From contig NZ_SSXV01000028.1 of NCBI RefSeq assembly GCF_009469595.2, positions 1 through 64,000 of the forward strand: a stretch of DNA of 64,000 nucleotides, given 5' to 3'. Below are positions 23,821 through 32,401 of the stretch, in pieces. Source of the stretch: Thauera sp. 2A1. GTDB taxonomy: Bacteria > Pseudomonadota > Gammaproteobacteria > Burkholderiales > Rhodocyclaceae. Made by a program: the position numbers and the translations under genes. The notes below the pieces were generated by a model. That model was not told the DNA's origin, ran no database searches, and saw nothing but the letters and a program-made list of their open reading frames with translations. Each line of letters starts with the position of its first letter. The first letter of the stretch is position 1.

Positions 23821-24498
23821 TCAGGCGACGCGGCTCCTGGCCTGGGCGATGCGCTCGAGCGCCGCGCGGCCGCTGCGGATGTGGTCGCGCATGCGCCCCT
23901 CGGCAGCATCGGCATCGCGCTCGAGGAGCGCGTCGAGGATCTCGCGGTGCTCGGCCAGCGCCTGCTCCAGGCGCCCTTCGGAAAACAGCGAGTGGTGGCG
24001 CGACAGCTTGATGACCTTGCGCAGATCCTCGATCACGTGCAGCAGCCAGCGGTTGTCGGCGATCTGCTGGACGGTCTGGTGAAAGGCCTGGTTGGCCTCG
24101 AAGAAGCGGTCGATGTCCTGCCTGCCGGCAGCCTGCTCCAGGTCGGCGTGGATCGACTTCAGGCGCGCCAGATCGGACTCGCTGGCGCGCTTGGCGGAGG
24201 CGCGTGCGCACTCGCCTTCCAGCATCGCCATCACGGTGAAGATCTCGTCCAGGTCGCGATCGGAGATTTCGGTCACGTAACATCCACGCCGTGGCTTGAG
24301 GGTGACCAGGCCTTCGGACGCCAGCACTTTCAGCGCCTCGCGCAGCGGCGTTCGCGAAATACCGTATTGCTCGGCCAGCGCCTGCTCGTCCACCCAGGTG
24401 CCGGGCTGCAGTTCGTGCGAGAAGATGCGTTCGCGCAGGCGTTCGGCGACTTCCTGGTAAAGCGCAAGCGGGGCAATGCGTGAGGCGCTCATGGGCAT
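23821..24498 (-). CDS. GntR-family (FadR subfamily, FCD domain) transcriptional regulator
   Basis: About 225 residues: N-terminal winged helix (LYQEVAERLRERIFSHELQPGTWVDEQALAEQYGISRTPLREALKVLASEGLV) and C-terminal all-helical FCD ligand-binding domain (FFEANQAFHQTVQQIADNRWLL, ending ...MRDHIRSGRAALERI), with the Asp/His residues that bind a metal in many FCD proteins. The start may be 24498 or 24492 (adjacent Met); no clear Shine-Dalgarno. It is divergent from the mutase-carboxylase cluster, which makes it the likely local regulator of propionate/methylmalonyl-CoA metabolism, with an organic acid or acyl-CoA as effector (inference). Confidence 0.88.
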   Translation of the reverse strand: MPMSASRIAPLALYQEVAERLRERIFSHELQPGTWVDEQALAEQYGISRTPLREALKVLASEGLVTLKPRRGCYVTEISDRDLDEIFTVMAMLEGECARASAKRASESDLARLKSIHADLEQAAGRQDIDRFFEANQAFHQTVQQIADNRWLLHVIEDLRKVIKLSRHHSLFSEGRLEQALAEHREILDALLERDADAAEGRMRDHIRSGRAALERIAQARSRVA

Positions 24499-24826
24499 GG
24501 GTGGTGGTGTGGCAGGGGGCGTGCGAGCGGGGGAAGGAAGGTGTTCATGCAACCCCTCTACGAGTCGTTGCATTCATAATTATGGATAAAGTATTATTTC
24601 GTCCGTGACACAAGTCAACTTCCTTCACGCGGCGCGGAGAGGGAGGTGCCGGGCTCGACCCCGGCATGGATGAGAGGGACCGCGTCGCGCGAAGGGCGTC
24701 GGCGGCCGCCCGTGGCGTTGGCCACGGGCTGGCCTGTCGCCGCCTGCGCTGACTTGTGCTGCCGGACAATTGCATCGCCCTAAACAAGGTGCCGCAACCG
24801 CGGCCCGACGGTCAGAGAGGATCCTC
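24499..24826. promoter_or_regulatory. Divergent gntR/mcm control region
   Basis: This 328-bp region holds an inverted repeat ATGCAAC (24547-24553) / GTTGCAT (24567-24573), immediately followed by ATTCATAATTAT (24572-24583), whose core CATAATTATG (24575-24584) is palindromic. These are candidate GntR operators. Closer to mcm, GCCCGTGGC-GTTG-GCCACGGGC (24708-24729) forms a 9-bp hairpin about 98 nt before the ATG. No cobalamin riboswitch motif was found. Confidence 0.5.
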
Positions 24827-26992
24827 ATGTCGAACGCGAACGAGCCCGTCTATCCGCAGCCGGATCTGGACGCCTGGAAGAAGGCCGCTGCCAAGCAGGC
24901 GCCGGGCGGAGACCTGGACAATCTGAACTGGGTCACGCCCGAGGGCCTGACCGTCAAGCCGCTGTATACCAAGGCCGACACGGCAGGCCTCGAGCACGCC
25001 GACACGCTGCCCGGCTTCGAGCCCTTCCTGCGCGGCCCGCAACCGACCATGTATGCGGTCAAGCCGTGGACCATCCGCCAGTACGCCGGGTTCTCCACCG
25101 CCGAAGAATCCAACGCTTTCTACCGCAAGGCGCTCGCTGCCGGCGGCCAGGGTGTGTCGGTGGCCTTCGATCTCGCCACCCACCGCGGCTACGACTCGGA
25201 CAACCCGCGCGTGGTGGGCGACGTCGGCAAGGCCGGCGTGGCGATCGACTCGGTGGAAGACATGAAGATCCTGTTCGACGGCATCCCGCTCGACAAGATC
25301 TCGGTGTCGATGACGATGAACGGCGCGGTGCTGCCCATCCTCGCCGGCTACATCGTCGCCGCGGAAGAGCAGGGCGTGAGCCAGGACAAGCTCTCCGGGA
25401 CCATCCAGAACGACATCCTCAAGGAGTTCATGGTCCGCAACACCTACATCTACCCGCCGACGCCGTCGATGAAGATCATCGCCGATATCTTCAATTACAC
25501 GTCGTCGCACATGCCCAAGTTCAACAGCATCTCGATCTCGGGCTATCACATCCAGGAAGCGGGCGCCAACCAGGCGATCGAGCTCGCCTTCACGCTCGCC
25601 GACGGCCTGGAATACGTGCGCACCGGCATCAAGTCCGGCATGGACGTCGATACCTTCGCCGGCCGCCTGTCCTTCTTCTGGGCGGTGGGCATGAACTTCT
25701 ACCTCGAGATCGCCAAGATGCGCGCCGCACGCCTGCTGTGGTGGCGGATCATGAAGCAGTTCGAGCCCAAGAGCGCCAAGTCGATGATGCTGCGCACCCA
25801 CTCGCAGACTTCCGGCTGGTCGCTCACCGAGCAGGACCCGTACAACAACGTGGTGCGCACCACCATCGAGGCGATGGCGGCGGTGTTCGGCGGCACCCAG
25901 TCGCTGCACACCAACGCGCTCGACGAGGCCATCGCGCTGCCCACCGAGTTCTCCGCCCGCATCGCGCGCAACACCCAGATCATCATCCAGGAAGAGACCC
26001 ACATCTGTAACGTTGTCGACCCGTGGGCCGGCTCCTACATGATGGAGAAGCTCACCCAGGACATGGCCGACAAGGCCTGGGCGCTGATCGAGGAGATCGA
26101 GGCCATGGGCGGCATGACCCGCGCGGTCGAGTCCGGCTGGGCCAAGATGAAGGTCGAGGAGTGCGCCGCCGAGAAGCAGGCGCGCATCGACTCGGGCAAG
26201 GACGTCATCGTCGGCGTGAACAAGTACAAGCTCGCCAAGGAAGATCCGATCGACATCCTCGACATCGACAACCACGTCGTGCGCGAGGCGCAGGTCGAGC
26301 GCCTGGCCCGCATCCGCGCCACCCGTGATCAGGCCAAGGTCGACGCCGCGCTCGCCGCGCTCACCGAGTGCGCCAAGACGGGCGAGGGCAACCTGCTCGA
26401 CCTGGCGGTGAAGGCGGTCCGCCTGCGTGCCACCGTAGGCGAGATCTCCGATGCACTCGAGGTCGTGTTCGGCCGCTATCGTGCCAATCCGCAGGCGGTG
26501 TCCGGCGTCTATGGAGGTGTGGTGGAGAACGATTCCGACTGGAAGGAACTGAAGGCCGAGATCGACGCCTTCGTCGCCGAGGAAGGCCGCCGGCCGCGCA
26601 TCATGATCGCCAAGCTCGGCCAGGACGGCCACGACCGCGGCGCCAAGGTGGTGGCGTCCGCCTTCGCCGACCTCGGCTTCGATATCGACATCGGCCCGCT
26701 CTTCCAGACCCCCGAGGAGGCTGCGCGCCACGCGGTCGAGAACGACGTGCATGCGGTGGGCTGCTCCAGCCTCGCCGCCGGGCACAAGACGCTGGTGCCG
26801 GCCATCATCAAGGGCCTCAAGGATCAGGGTGCCGACGACATCATCGTCTTCGTCGGCGGCGTCATCCCGGCGCAGGACTACGACGCCCTTTACGCGGCTG
26901 GCGCCAAGGGCATCTTCGGCCCGGGCACGCCGATCCAGAAGTCGGCCCGCGAAGTGCTCAAGCAGATCCGCGCCGCGCGCGCCGCCGCCTGA
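24827..26992 (+). CDS. mcm: Methylmalonyl-CoA mutase (adenosylcobalamin-dependent, single chain)
   Basis: A 721-residue mutase with an N-terminal substrate-binding TIM barrel and a C-terminal B12 domain. The barrel includes RQYAGFSTAEESN, YDSDNPRVVGDVGKAGVAIDS, TMNGAVLPILA, FGGTQSLHTNALDEAIALPTE. The cobalamin-binding DGHDRGAKV supplies the lower-ligand His602, followed by VGCSSLAAGHKTLVP. It interconverts (R)-methylmalonyl-CoA and succinyl-CoA, finishing propionate oxidation. ATG 24827 behind GAGAGGA is chosen; the longer frame from 24770 lies in the leader. The next gene, meaB, starts 4 nt after the stop. Single-chain MCM of this size is active as a homodimer in other bacteria. Control is likely by the divergent GntR protein. 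Confidence 0.95.
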   Translation: MSNANEPVYPQPDLDAWKKAAAKQAPGGDLDNLNWVTPEGLTVKPLYTKADTAGLEHADTLPGFEPFLRGPQPTMYAVKPWTIRQYAGFSTAEESNAFYRKALAAGGQGVSVAFDLATHRGYDSDNPRVVGDVGKAGVAIDSVEDMKILFDGIPLDKISVSMTMNGAVLPILAGYIVAAEEQGVSQDKLSGTIQNDILKEFMVRNTYIYPPTPSMKIIADIFNYTSSHMPKFNSISISGYHIQEAGANQAIELAFTLADGLEYVRTGIKSGMDVDTFAGRLSFFWAVGMNFYLEIAKMRAARLLWWRIMKQFEPKSAKSMMLRTHSQTSGWSLTEQDPYNNVVRTTIEAMAAVFGGTQSLHTNALDEAIALPTEFSARIARNTQIIIQEETHICNVVDPWAGSYMMEKLTQDMADKAWALIEEIEAMGGMTRAVESGWAKMKVEECAAEKQARIDSGKDVIVGVNKYKLAKEDPIDILDIDNHVVREAQVERLARIRATRDQAKVDAALAALTECAKTGEGNLLDLAVKAVRLRATVGEISDALEVVFGRYRANPQAVSGVYGGVVENDSDWKELKAEIDAFVAEEGRRPRIMIAKLGQDGHDRGAKVVASAFADLGFDIDIGPLFQTPEEAARHAVENDVHAVGCSSLAAGHKTLVPAIIKGLKDQGADDIIVFVGGVIPAQDYDALYAAGAKGIFGPGTPIQKSAREVLKQIRAARAAA

Positions 26993-26996
26993 CGAG

Positions 26997-28001
26997 ATGT
27001 CCGAAGCTGCAATGCTGCATCCGGCTCACCTCGACGCGGCCGACCGCTCCCTGGTCGATGGCGTGCTCGCACGCCAGCTGCGGCCGCTCGCCAAGACGAT
27101 CACGCTGCTCGAGTCTCAGCGCGAGGATCACAAGGCGCGTGCGCGCCACGTGCTCGAGGCCCTGCTGCCGCATACCGGTGGCGCGATGCGGGTGGGCATC
27201 TCCGGCGTGCCGGGGGTGGGCAAGTCGACCTTCATCGAGGCGCTCGGCCTGTACCTGATCGAGCAGGGCTTGCGGGTGGCGGTGCTGGCCGTGGACCCGT
27301 CCTCGTCGCTCACCGGAGGATCCATCCTCGGCGACAAGACGCGCATGGAGTTGCTCAGCCAGAACCCCGCCGCCTTCATCCGCCCCAGCCCCTCGGCCGG
27401 CAGCCTGGGCGGCGTGGCGGAAAAGACGCGCGAGACGATGTTAGTGTGCGAGGCGGCCGGTTTCGACGTGATCATCGTCGAGACCGTGGGCGTGGGGCAG
27501 AGCGAGACGGCGGTGGCGGGCATGACCGACATCTTCTGCCTGTTGCAGTTGCCCAACGCGGGTGACGACCTGCAGGCGATCAAGAAAGGCATCATGGAAC
27601 TGGCCGATCTCATCGTCATCAACAAGGCCGACATCGACCCGATGGCGGCCACCCGCGCACAGGCGCAGATGAAGACTGCGTTGCACATGCTGCGTCCGGC
27701 GAGCCCCAACTGGACGGTGCCGGTGCTGACGCTGTCGGCGTTGCAGAAGCAGGGCATCGCCGACTTCTGGAAGGAAGTCACGAACTACCGTGCCGCGCTG
27801 ACCCGGTCCGGCGAGTTCGAGGCGAAGCGCCGCCACCAAGCGCTCGCGTGGATGTGGGACCTGATCGACGCCGGCCTGCGCAGCCGATTCCGCGCCCATC
27901 CGCGGGTGAAGGAGGCGCTGCCGGAGCTGGCGCGCGCGGTGGAGGGCGGCGCGACCACGCCGTCGGCCGCAGCGCAGCGCCTGCTCGGCTACCTGGGTTG
28001 A
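26997..28001 (+). CDS. meaB: Methylmalonyl-CoA mutase-associated G-protein chaperone MeaB
   Basis: A 334-residue G3E-family GTPase (ArgK/MeaB). It shows P-loop GVPGVGKS (70-77), VAVLAVDPSSSLTGGSILGDKTRM, VIIVETVGVGQSE, and the guanine-specificity motif NKAD. It protects the mutase from inactivation and gates cofactor loading, using GTP. ATG 26997 lies 4 nt beyond the mcm stop, so the two are translationally linked; an apparent longer frame from 26751 runs inside mcm in another register and is rejected. Helical N- and C-terminal extensions (dimerisation arm at the C-end) are present, so the gene is full length. Confidence 0.94.
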   Translation: MSEAAMLHPAHLDAADRSLVDGVLARQLRPLAKTITLLESQREDHKARARHVLEALLPHTGGAMRVGISGVPGVGKSTFIEALGLYLIEQGLRVAVLAVDPSSSLTGGSILGDKTRMELLSQNPAAFIRPSPSAGSLGGVAEKTRETMLVCEAAGFDVIIVETVGVGQSETAVAGMTDIFCLLQLPNAGDDLQAIKKGIMELADLIVINKADIDPMAATRAQAQMKTALHMLRPASPNWTVPVLTLSALQKQGIADFWKEVTNYRAALTRSGEFEAKRRHQALAWMWDLIDAGLRSRFRAHPRVKEALPELARAVEGGATTPSAAAQRLLGYLG

Positions 28002-28086
28002 AGTCGGACATCGAACGAATCGAAGCGAAACAACGTCCCCGGCCGCAGGGTGGGGCGGGCAGCAAAACCCGATAGGAGGTCAAACA

Positions 28087-29619
28087 ATGCACGACATCAT
28101 TCGTCAGTTGGACGAAAAGCGCGCCCAGGCCCGCCTCGGCGGCGGCCAGAAGCGCATCGACACGCAGCACGCCAAGGGCAAGCTGACCGCGCGCGAACGT
28201 ATCGAACTCTTCCTCGACGAAGACAGCTTCGAGGAATGGGACATGTTCAAGGAGCACCGCTGCACCGACTTCGACATGGATGCCGAACACGTGCCGGGCG
28301 ACGGCGTCGTCACCGGCTACGGCACGGTCAACGGCCGCCTGGTGTTCGTGTTCTCGCAGGACTTCACCGTGTTCGGCGGATCGTTGTCCGAAACTCACGC
28401 GCAGAAGATCTGCAAGGTGATGGACCACGCGCTGAAGGTCGGCGCGCCGGTCATCGGCCTCAACGATTCGGGCGGCGCCCGCATCCAGGAAGGCGTGGAT
28501 TCGCTCGGCGGCTACGCCGACGTGTTCCAGCGCAACGTGATCGCGTCGGGCGTGGTGCCGCAGATCTCGCTGATCATGGGCCCCTGCGCCGGCGGCGCGG
28601 TGTATAGCCCGGCGATGACCGACTTCATCTTCATGGTGAAGGACTCGTCCTACATGTTCGTCACCGGCCCCGAAGTCGTGAAGACGGTGACGCACGAGGA
28701 AGTCACCGCGGAAGAGCTGGGCGGTGCCGTCACCCACAACACCAAGTCCGGCGTTGCCGACCTGTCGTTCGAGAACGACGTCGAGGCGCTGATGATGACG
28801 CGTCGCTTCATCGGCTTCATCCCGTCGAGCAATCGCGAGAAGCCGCCGGTGATGCCGTCCTACGATCCCGCCGACCGTATCGAGATGTCGCTCGACACGC
28901 TGGTGCCGGACAACCCGAATCAGCCCTACGACATGAAGGAGCTGATCGTGAAGATGGTCGACGACGGCGACTTCTTCGAACTGCAGCCCGACTACGCCAA
29001 GAACATCATCATCGGCTTTGCGCGCATGGAAGGCTCGCCGGTGGGCATCGTCGCCAACCAGCCGCTGGTGCTGGCCGGCTGCCTCGACATCAAGAGCTCG
29101 ATCAAGGCCGCGCGCTTCGTGCGCTTCTGCGACGCGTTCAACATCCCGGTCGTCACCCTGGTCGACGTTCCCGGCTTCATGCCCGGTACCGCGCAGGAAT
29201 ACGGCGGCATCATCAAGCATGGCGCCAAGCTGCTCTACGCCTATGCCGAATGCACCGTGCCCAAGGTCACCATCATCACCCGCAAGGCCTACGGCGGCGC
29301 CTACGACGTGATGTCGTCCAAGCACCTGCGCGGCGACGTGAACCTTGCCTGGCCGAGCGCCGAGATCGCGGTGATGGGGCCGAAGGGTGCGGTGGAGATC
29401 ATCTTCCGCGAGGAGAAGAACGACCCCGAGAAGCTCGCGCAGCGCGAAGCCGAATACAAGGAGCGCTTCGCCAACCCGTTCGTGGCGGCGCACCGCGGCT
29501 TCATCGACGACGTGATCATGCCGCACAACACCCGTAAGCGCGTCTGCCGCTCGCTGGCCATGCTGCGCGACAAGGAACTCGAGAATCCGTGGCGCAAGCA
29601 CGGCAACATCCCGCTCTGA
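28087..29619 (+). CDS. pccB: Propionyl-CoA carboxylase, carboxyltransferase (beta) subunit
   Basis: A 510-residue biotin-dependent carboxyltransferase. Both crotonase-like halves are present: N-half with QDFTVFGGSLSETHAQKICKVMD, LNDSGGARIQEGVDSLGGYADVF, MGPCAGGAVYSPAMTDF; C-half with PVVTLVDVPGFMPGTAQEYGGIIKHGAKLLYAYAE and VTIITRKAYGGAYDVMSSKHLRGD. It transfers CO2 from carboxybiotin to propionyl-CoA, giving (S)-methylmalonyl-CoA. AGGAGGT before ATG 28087 is near-consensus. It follows meaB by 85 nt and pairs with pccA downstream. Length and motifs fit PccB rather than acetyl-CoA carboxylase subunits. Confidence 0.95.
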   Translation: MHDIIRQLDEKRAQARLGGGQKRIDTQHAKGKLTARERIELFLDEDSFEEWDMFKEHRCTDFDMDAEHVPGDGVVTGYGTVNGRLVFVFSQDFTVFGGSLSETHAQKICKVMDHALKVGAPVIGLNDSGGARIQEGVDSLGGYADVFQRNVIASGVVPQISLIMGPCAGGAVYSPAMTDFIFMVKDSSYMFVTGPEVVKTVTHEEVTAEELGGAVTHNTKSGVADLSFENDVEALMMTRRFIGFIPSSNREKPPVMPSYDPADRIEMSLDTLVPDNPNQPYDMKELIVKMVDDGDFFELQPDYAKNIIIGFARMEGSPVGIVANQPLVLAGCLDIKSSIKAARFVRFCDAFNIPVVTLVDVPGFMPGTAQEYGGIIKHGAKLLYAYAECTVPKVTIITRKAYGGAYDVMSSKHLRGDVNLAWPSAEIAVMGPKGAVEIIFREEKNDPEKLAQREAEYKERFANPFVAAHRGFIDDVIMPHNTRKRVCRSLAMLRDKELENPWRKHGNIPL

Positions 29620-29640
29620 TCGCCGCACGAGGATACATAC

Positions 29641-29763
29641 ATGTTCAAGAAGATCCTGACTGCAAACCGCGGTGACCAGCCGCGTAGCGGCGCAGCGACG
29701 AAGTCACATTGCCTGGCGTGCGAAGCACGCTGCGATTTCACCGCGGAGGCCACGAATGTTTAA
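29641..29763 (+). CDS. Leader ORF made from a duplicated 5' end of pccA
   Basis: A 40-codon ORF with a good Shine-Dalgarno (GAGGA, 29629-29633) starting MFKKILTANRG, a near copy of the PccA N-terminus (MFKKILIANRG). DNA at 29641-29675 is identical to 29756-29790 at 32 of 35 positions. The ORF then diverges, runs through two hairpins and stops at TAA 29761-29763, overlapping the real pccA start by eight nt. It may be a fossil duplication or a working leader peptide coupling pccB and pccA translation. Confidence 0.5.
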   Translation: MFKKILTANRGDQPRSGAATKSHCLACEARCDFTAEATNV

Positions 29764-29796
29764 GAAGATCCTGATCGCAAACCGCGGTGAAATCGC
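29667..29796 (+). promoter_or_regulatory. Structured pccA leader with competing stems
   Basis: GCGATTTCACCGCGG (29732-29746) is the perfect reverse complement of 29782-29796 inside pccA; the 35-nt loop holds the start codon, and the left arm includes part of the Shine-Dalgarno. Nine of the same bases (29738-29746) can instead pair with CCGCGGTGA at 29667-29675 in the duplicated copy. Two small hairpins lie between (29679-29691 and 29716-29730). The layout suggests two mutually exclusive folds. Confidence 0.5.
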
Positions 29797-31741
29797 CTGC
29801 CGGGTCATCAAGACCGCCCGCAAGATGGGCATCAAGACGGTCGCCGTGTATTCGGTGGCGGACAAGGACGCGCTGCATGTCGACCTGGCCGACGAGGCCG
29901 TGTGCATCGGCCCGGCGCCGTCCAAGGAATCCTACCTGGTGATGGACAAGATCATCGCCGCCTGCAAGCAGACGGGCGCCGAGGCGGTGCACCCGGGCTA
30001 CGGCTTCCTGTCGGAGAACGAGGAGTTCTCGCGCCGGCTGGAAGAGGAAGGCATCAAGTTCATCGGGCCGAAGGCCTATTCGGTCGGCAAGATGGGCGAC
30101 AAGATCGAGTCCAAGAAGCTCGCCCTGGCCGCCGGTGTCAACACCATTCCTGGCCACAACGACGCCATCGCCGGTCCCGACGAGGCGGTCGAGATCGCCA
30201 GGAAGATCGGCTACCCGGTCATGATCAAGGCCTCCGCCGGTGGCGGCGGCAAGGGCCTGCGCGTCGCCTTCAACGACAAGGAAACGCACGAAGGCTTCAC
30301 CTCCTGCGTCAATGAGGCGAAGAACGCTTTCGGCGACGATCGCGTGTTCATCGAGAAGTTCGTCGTCGAGCCGCGCCACATCGAGATCCAGGTGCTGGGC
30401 GACGCCCACGGCAACTACGTGTACCTGAACGAGCGCGAGTGCTCGATCCAGCGTCGTCACCAGAAAGTCATCGAGGAGGCGCCGTCGCCCTTCATCGACC
30501 CGGCCACCCGCAAGGCCATGGGCGAACAGGCGGTGGCGCTGGCGCGCGCGGTGAACTACGAGTCCGCCGGCACGGTGGAGTTCGTCGTCGGCGCCGACAA
30601 GAGCTTCTACTTCCTCGAGATGAACACCCGCCTGCAGGTGGAGCACCCGGTCACCGAGAACATCACTGGCCTCGATCTGGTCGAGCAGATGATCCGCGTC
30701 GCCGCCGGAGAGAAGCTGTCCTTCACCCAGGCCGACGTCAAGATCGACGGCTGGTCGATGGAGTGCCGCATCAACGCCGAAGATCCGTTCCGCGGCTTCC
30801 TGCCTTCCACCGGCCGCCTGGTGAAGTTCCAGCCGCCGGCCGAAGGCCACGGCGTGCGCGTCGACACCGGCGTGTATGAGGGCGGCGAGATCTCGATGTA
30901 CTACGACTCGATGATCGCCAAGCTCATCGTGCATGGCCACGACCGCCAGAACGCGATCGAGCGCATGCGCGACGCGCTCAATGCCTTCGTGATCCGCGGC
31001 ATCAGCTCCAACATCCCGTTCCAGGCCGCGCTGCTGCAGCATCCGCGCTTCTGCTCGGGCCACTTCAACACCGGCTTCATCGCCGAGGAGTACCCGCAGG
31101 GCTTCGACGCCTCGATGGTGCCGCACGCAGATCCGACCCTCCTCGCCGCCATCGCCACCTTCGCCCGCATGCGCTACATCCAGCGTGCAGTGCAGATCGA
31201 AGGCCAGATGCCCGGCCACGGCCGCAACGTGGCCAAGGACTGGGTCGTCGTCATGGGCGGCAGGCAGTACCCGGTGTCGGTGGAGCAGATCGACGGCGGC
31301 ATGATGATGCGCAGCGACGACAAGGCGTATTGCATCCTGTCCGACTGGCGTTTCGGCGACCTGTTGTTCAAGGGCACGGTCAATGGCGAGCCGGTGTGCA
31401 TGCAACTCGAGCGTCGCGGCCTGCGCTACCGCATCTCGCACTTCGGCCTGCAGGTCGAGCCGATGGTCATGACCAAGCACGCTGCGCACCTGCTGTCGCT
31501 GATGCCGGCGAAGCTGCCGCCCGACCTGTCCAAGTTCCTGCTGTCGCCGATGCCGGGTCTGCTGCGCGAGGTCTCGGTCGCCGTTGGCCAGGAAGTGAAG
31601 GCAGGCGAGAAGCTCGCCGTGATCGAGGCGATGAAGATGGAAAACGTCTTGAAGGCCGAGCAGGACGGCACGGTGAAGAAGATCGTCGCCAGCCCGGGCG
31701 CCAGCCTGGCGGTGGACGAGGTCATCATCGAGTTCGAGTGA
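29756..31741 (+). CDS. pccA: Propionyl/acetyl-CoA carboxylase, biotin carboxylase plus BCCP (alpha) subunit
   Basis: A 661-residue alpha subunit: biotin carboxylase domain (MFKKILIANRGEIACRVIKTARKMG; ATP-grasp loop KASAGGGGKGLRV; EAPSPFIDPATR; FYFLEMNTRLQVEHPVTE), a linking BT domain, and a C-terminal biotinyl domain with EAMKMENVL (biotinylated Lys627). It carboxylates its own biotin with ATP and bicarbonate for PccB. The start is ATG 29756 behind GCGGAGG; an in-frame extension to 29672 is within the leader. The 5' end is duplicated upstream and embedded in a stable hairpin. A terminator follows. It completes the set mcm-meaB-pccB-pccA. Confidence 0.95.
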   Translation: MFKKILIANRGEIACRVIKTARKMGIKTVAVYSVADKDALHVDLADEAVCIGPAPSKESYLVMDKIIAACKQTGAEAVHPGYGFLSENEEFSRRLEEEGIKFIGPKAYSVGKMGDKIESKKLALAAGVNTIPGHNDAIAGPDEAVEIARKIGYPVMIKASAGGGGKGLRVAFNDKETHEGFTSCVNEAKNAFGDDRVFIEKFVVEPRHIEIQVLGDAHGNYVYLNERECSIQRRHQKVIEEAPSPFIDPATRKAMGEQAVALARAVNYESAGTVEFVVGADKSFYFLEMNTRLQVEHPVTENITGLDLVEQMIRVAAGEKLSFTQADVKIDGWSMECRINAEDPFRGFLPSTGRLVKFQPPAEGHGVRVDTGVYEGGEISMYYDSMIAKLIVHGHDRQNAIERMRDALNAFVIRGISSNIPFQAALLQHPRFCSGHFNTGFIAEEYPQGFDASMVPHADPTLLAAIATFARMRYIQRAVQIEGQMPGHGRNVAKDWVVVMGGRQYPVSVEQIDGGMMMRSDDKAYCILSDWRFGDLLFKGTVNGEPVCMQLERRGLRYRISHFGLQVEPMVMTKHAAHLLSLMPAKLPPDLSKFLLSPMPGLLREVSVAVGQEVKAGEKLAVIEAMKMENVLKAEQDGTVKKIVASPGASLAVDEVIIEFE

Positions 31742-31778
31742 GCTCGACGGCGCACTTCGCGTGCGCCGGTCCACCAGC

Positions 31779-31816
31779 AGCGGCCCTTCGCGAAAGCGGA
31801 GGGCCGCTTTCATTTT
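31779..31816 (+). terminator. Intrinsic terminator of the mcm-pcc operon
   Basis: AGCGGCCCTTCGC (31779-31791) pairs with GCGGAGGGCCGCT (31796-31808), one mismatch, loop gaaa, followed by ttcatttt. It lies 37 nt after the pccA stop. Confidence 0.85.
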
Positions 31817-32401
31817 GCAGCCACATTTCATTGCAATACTGATTGCGTACCACTTCGCATGGCGCAGCCCGAAGGTGATGTCCGCAGGTCTGAGTGAGCT
31901 CTCCCAGAAAATTATTGGACATTTCCTTGTTCTCGATTTGGATTCATCTTCTTCCCGCAAACCGAGTGCTGGTGCGGTGATACCCGAATGAGATGAAAAA
32001 GATACGACGAATGCACGCAGTCGGGGGGGGTTGCGGTATGCAAAATTGCGGTTATATTCGCGCCTCATGCTGTGGTGCAGCAGCGTGAAATGAAGGAATC
32101 AGAAGCGCGTCTGACGCGATCGTGAAGGCGATCTGAACGCCATACGTCAGGCATCCGATGTGCATGGGCGAAGGAAACACGACGTCAGTCGGGTCAAAAA
32201 AAGCCGAGCGCATCTGCTCACGCTGTGATGCCTCCGGTGCCGGGTGGTTTTGCCTCCCCTGAACAATTCGGTTTCGCGCGCTCGGCGGTCTCGCACGCGA
32301 ATGAAACGCGTGAATGCGCTGCAGCCCTGGGTGACGAGCCCGCGGTTGCAGGCGGCGTCCTGTCCGTGCGTGCGCACGGAACTCAAGAACAGGTTTTACT
32401 G
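31817..32401 (+). promoter_or_regulatory. Promoter and long leader of the polysaccharide locus
   Basis: TTGCGG (32031-32036), 16-nt spacer, TATATT (32053-32058) is a good sigma-70-like promoter. The predicted start near 32066 leaves a leader of about 335 nt before wza with no convincing ORF. The leader ends with a perfect 7-bp hairpin CCGTGCG-TG-CGCACGG (32364-32379) about 22 nt before the ATG. No known riboswitch pattern was recognised. Nothing is seen between the pccA terminator and 32030. Confidence 0.45.

Noticed and set aside
24499..24826. Cobalamin riboswitch before the mutase
   Set aside because: No B12-box-like core was recognised; only a simple hairpin and inverted repeats are present.
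24812..26785. A 657-codon minus-strand ORF opposite the mutase
   Set aside because: It is antisense to a clear methylmalonyl-CoA mutase.
31850..32060. Sigma-54 promoter upstream of wza
   Set aside because: No GG-N10-GC pair with a TTGC element was found, whereas a sigma-70-like pair fits well.
29738..32068. A 776-codon minus-strand ORF opposite pccA
   Set aside because: The plus strand encodes an unmistakable biotin carboxylase; the antisense frame has His/Asp/Val-rich shadow composition.
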